DNA from: Caenorhabditis remanei | Taxonomy: Eukaryota > Nematoda > Chromadorea > Rhabditida > Rhabditidae | Direction: 5' to 3' | Assembly (NCBI RefSeq): GCF_010183535.1 | Contig: NC_071328.1 | Location: 2,976,001 to 3,040,000 of the forward strand | Length of the DNA: 64,000 nucleotides | Part shown: positions 38,718 through 49,249 of the stretch, piece after piece | Layout of the letters: each line of letters begins with the position of its first letter | Numbering within the stretch: the first letter of the stretch is position 1 | The notes under the pieces: generated by a model | Told to the model about the DNA's origin: nothing | Database searches by the model: none | The model's input: only the letters and a program-made list of their open reading frames with translations | Translations under genes and position numbers: made by a program

Positions 38718-39058
38718 CATACCGTGCCGGCCCGTAACTCGCTTCAAACTGAGTTTTGTGAGCTGAAAAATATACCAAAATGTAGATCACAGCGAGTTCT
38801 ATCTCCGTGACCTACTACGGGCCGGAAGATTGTTCATTACTGTGCCGCGGGCCGGGCTAGAATGGCTTTTCTGGCCATTTTGGCCTTTTTTGGCACATTT
38901 TCCCGGCCCGCGGCACATTATCGAATAGCCATCCGGCCCGTACTCTGCCAGTGACATGTCACTCGCTGAGATCTACATTTTGGTATATTTTTCAGCTCCT
39001 AAAACTCAGTTTGAAGCGAGTTACGCGGCGGCCCGTTTCGGCCCGGTTCGCAGGTATG
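38718..39058. mobile_element. Palindromic CATAC element between about 80-bp direct repeats
   Basis: It starts CATACCGTGCCGGCCCG and ends GGCCCGGTTCGCAGGTATG, with typical arms. The DNA to its left (about 38635-38715) and right (about 39059-39140) is the same sequence, including GGGATTTTTGAATAAAAAAT and AAATGATAAAGGTGAGCAAT. Confidence 0.75.
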
Positions 39059-39186
39059 AAAAAAGGTTATTAGGCGGGATTTTTGAATAAAAAATGGGGT
39101 GAATGGGGGGAAAATGATAAAGGTGAGCAATTTGTGGATAAAGCTATGAAAAATTGGAAAAAAATGAACAAAAATTAGATAAGATG

Positions 39187-42100
39187 TCACATATCGTCGT
39201 CCTCCTCCTCATCATCAGACAGAATTATCGGATGTTGAGCAGCTGCGGCGGCGGCGGCGGCGGCGGCAGCAGATGTAGATGGTTGAGTCGGGTCGAAACT
39301 GAGATGAGATGATGATGTGGATACGTCGAGACTGGAAAAATATTGAGAAGTAAAAACATAAATTTCAGAAAAATTTCGAAATTTGTGAGCATCGGGATCA
39401 GGGCTGTGCGAAAAAATTTTCGGACGAAAAATGTTCGGATAGTTTTCGAAAAAACTTCGGTCTAAATTTGGTGCTACTTCGCTTAAGAACTGCACGAATA
39501 AGAACTGTACCGTTTAAGAACTTGTTTAGCAATGGAGCGCGTTCGCATTAACAACTGAAATTTGTAATTTCAGCAGGTTTTCAGTTGTTTTTCGACGTTA
39601 AAATTAGAATTTTCACGACAAAAGCGCTCTATTGCGAACAGAGTTCTTAAACGGTACAGTTCTTCTGCAACACAGTTCTTATACGCGCAGTTCTTAAGCG
39701 AAAATTTTCAAAAATTAAGTTAAAAAAAAAGTGATTTTCCGATTTTTTCCTGAAATGTTTCTAATTTTGTACTCAAAAACATGTTTCTGGGGGTCTGCCC
39801 TTGAAATACTTACATTTTTCATACAAATTCGAGATTTTTGAATCCGAACAACTCATTTTTTCAAATGTTCTATGAAAAAGTGAAAAAATGTCAAAAAATA
39901 CTGAAAAGAGTTCTGAAAGTGCCGTAAACAGAAAGAAGTTCAATTTGCTGGAATTTCGATAATTGAATTAGGGTTATCAGTCTTCAATCTGCTGATTATT
40001 TATCGGCTTTTCATCTGGAAGAAAGCTTCTGAAAACATGCAGTTTGAGACACAACGTCACTTTAATTTCATACAAAAAATGCATTTTCTGTATGAAAATC
40101 TGAAATTTTCAGCAAGAAACCCGGGTTTCACAGTCAAAAAACTGTCATTTCCAGCAAAAAATCCTGCATTTTCAGTTGGAAATCACTCGGTGCAGATAGT
40201 CCATCAAAACCATCAATTTCGGTGGAAATACTAATCTTATTGAAATTTCAGCCATTTTCCAAGAAAAGGCTCAGAAAACCGGCAGAAATTCGCAAAAATC
40301 GCTATTTCTCAACCTAAAAACTGTAATTTCTAACAAAAATTGTCAATTCTGATATCATTTTCAGTGTTTTTAAAGGAGGACTGAAGTCATTTTTTATTTC
40401 CGATTATGATATTTCAGAAAATTCTAAGCAACTTTCATTATTGGAGCATGTGCTAAAAATCGCTCTAAACGCCCTAAATTCACGTTTTCCCGGCTCAAAA
40501 GGAGCCTAGGTGGAAGAGTTTTACCACGCGAATTTTTCGCTCCGTGTAGTCCTCTCGGACAAAATTATTTCTTTTTATTTCTCGTTTTCTTGCTTTTTTG
40601 AACAAAATTTCGTTTTTTTCTTCTTTTTATGGATATAAATTGAAAAACACGAAATTTGTTGAAAAAATCGAGAAAACGCGGAATTGAGAAATGATTTTGT
40701 CCGAGAGGACTACACGGGGGCGAAAATTCGCGTGGGAAAACTCTTCCACGGAGGCTCCTTTTGAGCCGGGAAAACGGGAATTTAGAGCGTTTAGAGCGAT
40801 TTTTAGCATATACTCCAATGATGAAAGTTGCTAAGAATTTTCTGAAGTATCAGAATCTGAAATAAAAAAATATGACTTCAGTCCTCCTTTTTAATGCAAT
40901 TCCAGAGTCTAAAAACGAACTCATAACGTCGATTTTTGGAGAGACGTCCCGAACGAGTGACCGTCTGTTCTTTCTTCGATTCCTCCTCGATTTGCTTCAC
41001 CAACTTCTCCACATTGAACTTTTTATATTTCACTTTATTATTCTGTTCTCTCTCATAACACGCGAATTTCGGCACTCGATCCACCGGTTTCAAATTGAAG
41101 AATCTCTGAGCGTGTCCGTTATCATATCGATAGTCAAATGTGAGCTCTTCGCCAGTTCGAATCGCGACGTTCGTGAAGAATCCGATACGAACTTCGTTGT
41201 CAACCATTCGATATTCGATACGACAGTTTGGAGTCTTCGAGTGATTCACGAAGCGAAGTTGGTTTCCAGCACGAGTCGCGTCGATACTTCCGTTCAGGCC
41301 GGGAAGAGCTGAAAATCAATTATTTTGAGAGTGTCATTATTACCCATTCGCCGGTGGCTGACCTTAAAGTTCGGCCCGGGAACGCGGAATGGGTCTCGTT
41401 GCGGAATTTCGATTTACTGCGGCTCTTGACCGTACTTTAGTCATAAGAAACCGAACTTTGAGCGAGCGGTCAGCCACCGGAGGATGGGTAATAGCATACT
41501 TGTCACGGGCCGGGCCGAAATCAGAAATATTCTCGGCCCGGCCCGGCCTGCTCGGCCCTTTTTGAAACATTTTTTGGAAATTTTTTGAAAAAAAAAGTTT
41601 CCGAATAAAAATTCAAAATTCAATAAAAAGGTAAAAATGTATGATAAATTAAGCATTTTTACTCTAAATTTTCGAAAAATTTCAGAAAATTGTGTTACAC
41701 AAAATAAGTACACATTTTTGAATCCGGGGGTATTTCGAGTTTTTACACCAAAAATCGCTGAAAAACATGAAAAATACCAATTTTCCTGTTTTTTTTTGTT
41801 GAAAAAAGTACCAATTTTCCAGTTTTTTGTTGAAAAAAGTCCTAATTGTTCAGTTTTTTTTGTTGAAAAAAGTCCCAATTTTCCAGTTTTTTGTTGAAAA
41901 AAGTCCTAATTGTTCAGTTTTTTTTGTTGAAAAAAGTCCCAATTTTCCAGTTTTTTTTTCAGAAAAAAGTACCAATTTCCAGTTTTTTCCAGTTTCTCCT
42001 AAAACTCACAAACTATTTGGACCGGTCTGGCGCGCCTAAGACGCGTTTCCAGTTGAAAATCAAAAATTCAAAGCTGGGGGGCCCTAGGCGCGTTTCTCAT

Positions 42101-45100
42101 TTCAAAATCCGGAAAGCTATCACCTTGGGTGCCTCAGACGCGTTTTTGAGCAATTAAACTATCTGGCGCGCCTAAGACGCGTTTTCAAACACCTTTTTGA
42201 GGGGAATAATGTGGTTTTTTAGATTTTTACACTGAAAATCACTGAAAAACATGAAAAAATACCAATTTTCCAGTATTTTTTGTTTTTTTCCGGAAATATC
42301 AAACTCACAAAACAAATAACTGGTACTAAGCTCATAGAACTTTCCGCGTCTCTCCGTCTCCTCCTCGGATATTCTCTCTCCAACATACTCTCCGATATAC
42401 TCATCCTTCGCCACGTCTTCTCCCATAAATGCTCCATTTCCAGCATTCGGAATTTCAGACGTTTTGACGAGGACGAGTTTTCCCTGATTTCTCGTGATAT
42501 CCGTATTCTTGCAACATGGAATCGTGTCATCAGTGTCCAAGTCGACACACGATTTGCACGTCTTCACGTTACACTCCCAACCGCTTTTACGGCACGGACA
42601 ACTGCCTTTCAAGCACATTTTTGTGCAACGGCATCCTGGGAATTTGCGTTTACAATTGATGTTACACTTGCAATCGATCGAACATATCCCTTTACAACTA
42701 CAGTAATCGAATTCTGGCCCACACGGACCAAAGTGATCGCATGGAGTGATTGGAGCGATTGTGCAGGAATCCACGTCATCTAGAGGGCCTTCTGAATCAT
42801 CTTCTTCTGCTTTCTTACGCTTCCGAGCTGTTTCTTCTGCTATCATTTGTTTGCGGAATCGACCGTCTCGCATTTTGAAATCACTGAAAATGTTATGCAT
42901 TTCTTAATCTAATTTTACACTGAAAATTGTGAATTTACAGTCAAAAATTCGGATTTCATCAAAAAATTACGTTTTTGAGTCTGGAATTTCAGGTTTTCGG
43001 CTGAAAATTCGAAATTGTCAGATAAAATTGATGTTTTTCATTGAAAATCTGTCTTTTTTGGCTTGAAAGTTTACATTTCTGATTGAAAACCAACGTTTTT
43101 TTCAAATTTTCTGCATAAATCTCTACCAATTTCTCGATTTTTGGCCGAAAATCACGAAAAAAACTATTTTTCGTTACTAAATTTCAGACTTGTCACGGGC
43201 CGGGCCGGGCCGGGCCAAAATCAGGAAAAATCTCGGCCCGGCCCGGCCCGCTCGGCCCGTTTTGAAACATTCTGTGTTTTTGAACTTTTTTTGGAAAATT
43301 TTTGAAAAAAGTATAGTTTTCGAATAAACATTCAAAATTGAATCAAAATGTGAATATGTATGATAATTTAAGCATTTTTACTCTATTTTTTCAAAAAATT
43401 TCAAAAAAAAAATTGGTGAAAATGGGTACCCATTTTTGAGTCCGGGCCGACCGAGAAAGAGAAATTTCGGCCCGGCACGGCCCGAGGCTCGGCCCGATTT
43501 TTGACAAGTCTGCTAAATTCAATTTGGTGCGAAAAAATTGTCTTCTCATTTTCGGTCACATAATGCTTCATTTTCAGAAGAAACCAAGCAATTTTCACCG
43601 CGAATTCTAAATTTTTACCTAAAAAAATAGTTTTTCGTCTGTATTTACTGCGAAAAAAGCGATTTCAAGTCAGAAATGTTTAGTTTTCAGTGATATTTTC
43701 GGGTTTCAGTTGTAACGTTTGAAAATCATTAACTTTACCCTGAAAATGATGAATTTCTTCCTGAAATTTGAAATTTCAGTCGAAAATCCGGATTTTAGCA
43801 TAAATTTTGACAGTTTCAGTGGAAAAAACTCATAATTTCCGACTCAAAAACGTGATTTAGATGAAAAAAATCGAAAATTCGCGATTCTCGACTGAAAATT
43901 CACATTTCGATTTCTAACTTGAAACCACATTTTTCGCAGTAAATTCTTGACTTTTCACACGAAAAACAACTTTTTTCGGCTAAAAAAGAAGAATTTGCGA
44001 TCAAAAGAGGTAATTTTTGGCTGAAAATGAAAGATTTTGTGACTGAAAATGTTTTTTCGCGTAAAATTGAATTTATTACCAGAAAATAGTTTTTTCAAGT
44101 TGTAAATTGAGATTTTCCTCCAAAAACATAGAAACTAACACGACACGATTCATACAACCGCGCTCTACCGAAACCGAAGAAAACTGCGTGCGATATTGAG
44201 AAACGCAGAGAAAAGGAGCCATTTTTCGAGGGCATTTCGGTGGAGCGCAGTTGTAACAGCTGTGTTGAACTATTAGAAGAAAATCTTTTTTAAAAATCTA
44301 AAAAAAATGTAAATTTTTAAGCCTAAAATAATCGATTTTGTCTGAAAATCTCGATTTTTCAACCGAAAATCTGTAATTTTTCACAATTTTCTCGCGTTAA
44401 ATTGAATTTATTAGTGTTTCTAGGAAAATAGCGTTTTCGAGCTAAAAAGAGTACTAACTATCACTGTACATCGAGATTTTCGCTCAAAATATGCCGATTT
44501 CATTCAAAAAATCTGTAATTTTTCCCAATTTTCCAGCATCTACACCTCCAAACTCACTGCAGTATATCATCCTGAAAGATGCCATCAACCGGCTGTCTGC
44601 ACACTTTCATCACTCTTCCAAACCACTCAGCACAACTAATTTCAGGGAATTTTCTCGAAGTCTCACAAAAGTTCGATATCTTTCTTCTCTTCTTATTCTT
44701 CCGCATCATTTCATTAATAAACTGAGCCTCTTGAGCACCACACGATTTCATAATATAGACTTCAACATAGTTATCTTCAGTCAGAAATTTTCCGAGTTTT
44801 TCGTTGAGTCTGGCGCCTTCAAGCATCTTATAACAGTCCTCAGAGCACCCGTCTGTTCCATTGCAAATTTCAATCAATTTAATGACATGATTCCCCGTGA
44901 AATCTGAATCCATCGTGCCGTCGTCTTCGTCCTCCTCATCGTCGTCGCCTTCTGATTCCTCTTGCTTCGCCGGTTTCCATGGCTCCAGTTCCAACAGCTC
45001 CCTGATCTCTTGTTTATCCCGTACAAATTTCCGGACGAGTTTCGGAAACATTTGAGACATATCGTCTTGCGATCCGAAATTCGGGTAGGATCGATGCATC

Positions 45101-47566
45101 GCATAATAGAAAAGATCGGGGTTCGTTGTGGTGGGAAGTAACTTTTTGAAGAGTTGAAAGAGAAGTTGAGGGCTCATTTCCGTCGCGTCTGAAACGTATC
45201 CGTGGATTCCGTTTTGGTAGATCTGGAATGTCGAGTTTCAGTCAAAATAGGGATAGATTAAAGGCTGAAATTGAATGTTTTTCACAGAAAGTTTGGATTT
45301 AAGGCTGAAAATTCGGTTTTCTGGATAAAAAACCAGATTTTTCATAGTTGTCAAGGCCCGGCGAATTGGCGCGAAAGTCAAATTTTCAAATTTTTTCGAA
45401 TTTTTTCGCGAAAAAGTCAAATTTTCGACTATGCTGTAGAATTAGAAGAAAATCTGAAAAATAGTGAAAAATGGTCACATTTTCGATAAAAATTGAAAAA
45501 ATTAGAAAAAAAGGGTCATTTTTTGAAGCCGGGCCTTTGGGCCGGGCATTGAAAATTTTCTACCGGGCCTTGACAACTATGCTTGAATCACGTTTTCTGT
45601 TAAAAATCGGGTTTTTTAGTGGAAAAATTCAATTTTTGGAGGAAAGTTGTCAAAATTTCATGTAATAACTGTTTTTTTAGCTAAGAATCGTGGTTTCTAC
45701 ACTTCTACACCACATATTTTGCAATAAATAGGCTTTTTGTGAGCAAAATTTGAAATTTTAGCTCTCAAAAATAGTATTTTTGTCAAATATTCGATCAGAA
45801 ACATTCATTTCCATCTTATTAGCACGGCACGCTTCTTACAACTGCGCTCCACCGAAATCCCCTTGAAAAATGCCTCTTTTTCTCTAAGTCTCTCAATTTC
45901 GCACACAATTTTCTCGCGGTTTCGGTAGAGCACGGTTGTAAGAAGCGTGTCGTGCTAATAAGATGGATATGAATGTTTCTGATCGAAAAATTGACAAAAA
46001 CATTATTTTTGAGAGCAAAAATCTCGAATTTTGGTCGAAAAAAAACCTATTTATTGCAAAATATGTGATGTAGAAGTGTAGGAACCACGATTCATAGCTA
46101 AAAAACAGTTATTACATGAAATTTTGACAACTTTCCTCCAAAAATTGAATTTTTCCACTAAAAAAACCCGATTTTTAACAGAAAGCGTGATTCAAAAGGG
46201 TTTAGAATCGAAAAATCAGAAAACCCTGGTTTCAGCCGAAATATGTCAAAAATAATGAATTTTTCATGATTTTTCGCTCAAAAATGCGATTTTCACCCTA
46301 AAAATGTAATTTAGATAGGAAAAATCGGCAAAATTGACGCGAAAAGCCGATTTTTTGAGCTAAAATGCTGGATATTTTTCATACACACTGAAAATTTTGA
46401 ATCAAAGCTGGTTTTCGGTCATTAGGGGGGAATTTTCGTAGGAAATTACGGTTCTTAAACGAAAATCGGATCAAAATCGCGATTTTCAGCCTCTAGATTA
46501 TAAACTCGACCCGTTTTTTTTCAAGAAAATGTTTTTTTTTTGAAAAACGTCAGTTTTCGACTAAAAATTAAAATTCAAACAAAAGGTAAACCCATCCGCT
46601 CGACACAGTTGTTACAACTGCGCTCCACCGAAATGCCCTTGAAAAATGTCTCTTTTTCTCTGAGTCTCTCAATTTCGCACACTATTTTCTTCGCTTTCGG
46701 TAGAGCGCGGTTGTAAGAAGCGCGTCGTGCTAACAAGATGGGAATGAATGTTTCTGATCGAAAAATTGACAAAAATATTATTTTTGAGACCTAAAATCTC
46801 GAAATTTGGTCGAAAAAAGCCTATTTATTGAAAAAAGCCTATTTAAAAAGCCTAAATTTTGTCAATTTTTTTTTGACAAGTCAGCAAATTTCAAGTTTCC
46901 ATTAAAAACCCTTTAAACCTTATAAATCTGTGAGCAAACAGCCATATCATCCGTATGTTCATGAATAACTGGCACATGTGACAGCTGCTTCTCATCATGA
47001 CCGGCGACCACTTTGGTGATCGGCTCGAAAAAATCCATTTTTCTCTGCGTGACCTTCTGATAGATCATTTTCTTCCGCTTGGGAAGTCCGATAAGTGGAA
47101 ATGCAGCTCTCCCATCTTTTCCCTTAATCTCAGTCTTCGGTTCAGTCGACTGTTTCAGTGGAATATGAACTTTCGGATCTCCAATTGCTTCAGCAATATT
47201 CTGAGATTCTTCTCGAAGGATTTCTTCCTTTTCATTTAAAATTTCATCCATCACTTCCTTAATCCTAACCATCTCCTCTTTGATCTCCTGCTCATCCGAC
47301 ACCGAATTTCCAAAATTCGGAACAAATTCTCGAGTTGTCTTCACTTTTCGATCGTACCACTCGGGTGTCGGCCCACCTCTTGTTCTTTTTGTCTTTTTCG
47401 TTATTTCCGGTTTTTCCACCTCCGATTTACTCAATCTTCGCTTATCCGCCTTCTTCTTCCTGCCGGTTTTCGGTTTTTCGGTGTTTTGAGTCGTGGAATA
47501 GTCAGAGGAGAGACGCTCCGGTGGGTGGATTACACGAGAGCTTCGTCGTGGCTCGTTTTTGCTCAT
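39187..47566 (-). CDS. mes-2: MES-2, E(z)/EZH2-family H3K27 methyltransferase
   Basis: Exons: 47566-46919, 45222-44558, 42883-42309, 41308-40921 and, most likely, 39331-39187; phases agree throughout. Reading exon 4 on to its own stop at 40878 would give 772 aa; using the last exon gives 806 aa. The N-terminal region is basic. An acidic run (GDDDEEDEDDG) lies in exon 2. The cysteine-rich CXC region (CSCKGICSIDCKC, CPCRKSGWECN) is in exon 3. The SET domain spans exons 3-4, with YIGEYVGE, DATRAGNQLRFVNHSKTPNC and GEELTFDYRY, all closely EZH2-like. By family knowledge it is the catalytic subunit of the worm PRC2 complex with MES-3 and MES-6, repressing chromatin in the germline. The start follows TTTTCAGCCGAAAA, a good trans-splice site. 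The introns are full of repeats. Confidence 0.95.
39481..39699. mobile_element. GCTTAAGAACTG foldback in the mes-2 last intron
   Basis: Left arm GCTTAAGAACTGCACG with AAGAACTGTACCGTTTAAGA; right arm TCTTAAACGGTACAGTTCTT and CGCAGTTCTTAAGC, with a GGAGCGCGTTCGCATT centre word. No clear target duplication. Confidence 0.65.
40375..40887. mobile_element. 513-bp palindrome, GGAGGACTGAAGTCAT ends
   Basis: The arms contain GTGTAGTCCTCTCGGACAAA and its complement. The flanks TTTTTAAA and TTTTTAAT suggest a 7-8-bp duplication. The related uninterrupted TTTTTAATGCAATTCC occurs at 22.91 kb. A partial relative is at about 55.26-55.42 kb. The conventional stop of mes-2 exon 4 lies inside its right end. 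Confidence 0.75.
41494..42190. repeat. mes-2 intron 3: GGCCC element fragment, minisatellite and GGCGCGCC words
   Basis: A CATACTTGTCACGGGCC start at 41494 has no matching right end. From about 41770 to 41990 a minisatellite of GTTGAAAAAAGTCC and AATTTTCCAGTTTTTT units runs in direct order. At 42.02-42.18 kb TCTGGCGCGCCTAAGACGCG occurs twice, with two diverged versions between them. Confidence 0.65.
43185..43512. mobile_element. CAGACTTG hAT-like element in mes-2 intron 2
   Basis: The ends are CAGACTTGTCACGGGCC and TTTTTGACAAGTCTG. The flanks CTAAATTT and CTAAATTC form an 8-bp duplication with one change. The interior is like that of the copy at about 8188. Confidence 0.8.
44150..44265. repeat. 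Short palindrome, TTACAACYGCGCTC family
   Basis: Arms TACAACCGCGCTCTACCG and CGGTGGAGCGCAGTTGTA around a GAGAAACGCAGAGAAAAGG centre, in mes-2 intron 2. Confidence 0.7.
45343..45581. mobile_element. CATAGTTGTC element in mes-2 intron 1
   Basis: It starts CATAGTTGTCAAGGCCCGG and ends CCGGGCCTTGACAACTATG. It abuts the long palindrome that follows. Confidence 0.7.
45582..46197. mobile_element. 616-bp palindrome built around a TTACAACTGCGCTCC hairpin
   Basis: Left end CTTGAATCACGTTTTCTGTT, right end AACAGAAAGCGTGATTC. Arms of about 250 bp meet in a central TTACAACTGCGCTCCACCG hairpin (about 45833-45950). A shorter copy with only the inner part lies at about 46600-46830 in the same intron. Confidence 0.75.
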
Positions 47567-47579
47567 TTTTCGGCTGAAA

Positions 47580-48670
47580 ATTGAAATTTTTTGAAAAATT
47601 CTTTTTTTTCCGAATTTTAATTACATTTTTTGGCGAATATAGGCTTAAATCAATTTTAAAAATATTAAACACTTAATTACACCAAAAAACCGCCAAAAAA
47701 ACAGTCAAAAATTACGAAAAATGAATGAAAAAAACGGTTAAAAAATCACAAAAATTGTTGAAAATTTTCGCGGGGAGTTTGGTGTATTGTACGCAAACAC
47801 CGTCACGTAAAATTGCACAGTTTTGAAAATTTGTTTATTTTTGTTATACCTAAAGTTTTCAAATTTTATAAAATTTGTGGTTTTTGAGCGGAAAAAATAT
47901 GGAAATATTCGTTTTTAGCGGTTAAATAAATAAAAATTATAAAAATTGGCAGGTCTAAAAATGAGAAAACATTTTTTGTTTTGATATAAAAAGTTCCTAA
48001 TTATAAACTCCGCCCACTTTTTTTCATTTTGAAAGCTTGAAAGTAAGAACTCTTTAAATTTATATGAATAGAGACCGCGCGGCCTTCATTCATAAAGCGG
48101 AAAGCGAAAATCGAACGTCCTTGCAACAATTTAGAGGTGTGGCTTAACTTTTGACAGGGTGTTTTCCAGTTTGGCTCAAAAAAACTATTTTAAAATAATT
48201 TATTTTGTATTGGAATTCTAGGCCGTTTCTTCAGCTGCATTTTCGTAGTAATTTCGAGATTTTTCGTGCAGAATTCGCTGAGAAATTAAAATTGAAAATT
48301 CTGAAATTTCTGTTGGAATGAAACTCAAGAATTCCCTGCGTTCTAAACTTGTGTTTCGAGGTACACTCCTTAGTGGTGAAGTTGTGGTTTTACCGCAATT
48401 TCTTCAGTAACTCATAGAATGCAAATATTCGAAATGTCCGCAATTTCAGCGCATAAGGTTAGCTGCAGCTTACAGACTCTTTTTAATCAAAATCTCTATT
48501 TTTCCACCAAATTTCGTGATTTTTTCAATAAAATATTACTTAAAACGGAACTTTGACAAGAATTCTATGTGTTTTATACAATTTTATCTCTCTTCGTGTT
48601 GGAATCGTTCGATTTTCGCTGTGTCTCTTTCCCTTCTCTGTTTTTTCACTTTTTGCGTGATTTTTCATAT
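47580..48670. other. Intergenic between mes-2 and a pseudogene fragment
   Basis: AT-rich. The 300 bases upstream of mes-2 are dense in A/T runs and would hold its promoter. No gene is recognised on either strand. Confidence 0.45.
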
Positions 48671-48677
48671 ATTTCAG

Positions 48678-48984
48678 ATTCAAAAGACGAGAACAGATCG
48701 ATTCGATTCCTCACTGACTTCAAAGCAGATGACGCAAAAGCGGCGCTCTTCGACTAAACGAAGAACAATGAAGATGAAACAAGAGCAACGGTGATGAGGT
48801 AGGCAACGATGCTGGAAAACACTGACTTCTATCTTCTCTAGGAGACGGATGAGCAAGGCCGCTTTGTCAACATCCACATTCATGAATAGGAAGATGAAGA
48901 CAGTTACAGCAATGATGTGATTTCGACTGAAGTTCTCGAGGACTTTTCGGATGTCGATGACATCATCGATGATCTCTTTTATTA
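48678..48984 (+). pseudogene. Pseudogene fragment of an acidic protein
   Basis: After a TATTTCAG acceptor the frame reads DSKDENRSIRFLTDFKADD..ALFD, then a TAA, then stays coding-like (TKNNEDETRATVM). After an intron-like gap it resumes as ETDEQGRFVNIHIHE, a TAG, then EDEDSYSNDVISTEVLEDF to a final TAG. Two internal stops in protein-like sequence suggest a dead gene copy. Family not recognised. Confidence 0.4.
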
Positions 48985-49249
48985 GTTTTCTTTGTCTTTC
49001 TTTGTGGGCCTCAATCCTCACGATCTAGAAATCACTTAAAGTGTGTTTTTCCAAAGTTAGGATACTTTTTTCGTATTTGAAATTAAAAAATGACGCATAT
49101 TGACTAATTTATCACGATGTTTTGCATATAAAGGAAAATACGAATCACAGAATGTACACATATCATATTCAAAAGAAACATTAACAAATGAGCAAGGGAA
49201 ATTTGGCATCAGGAATTGTGGGGGTACTTCTCTAGATTTAGGAGAATGT

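Noticed and set aside
40878..40920. Natural end of MES-2 at the stop at 40878
   Set aside because: The final codons are repeat-derived and a phase-matched downstream exon exists; kept only as the alternative end.
41637..42157. Open frames coding VEKSPNFPVFC-type repeats
   Set aside because: Products of the GTTGAAAAAAGTCC minisatellite in the mes-2 intron.
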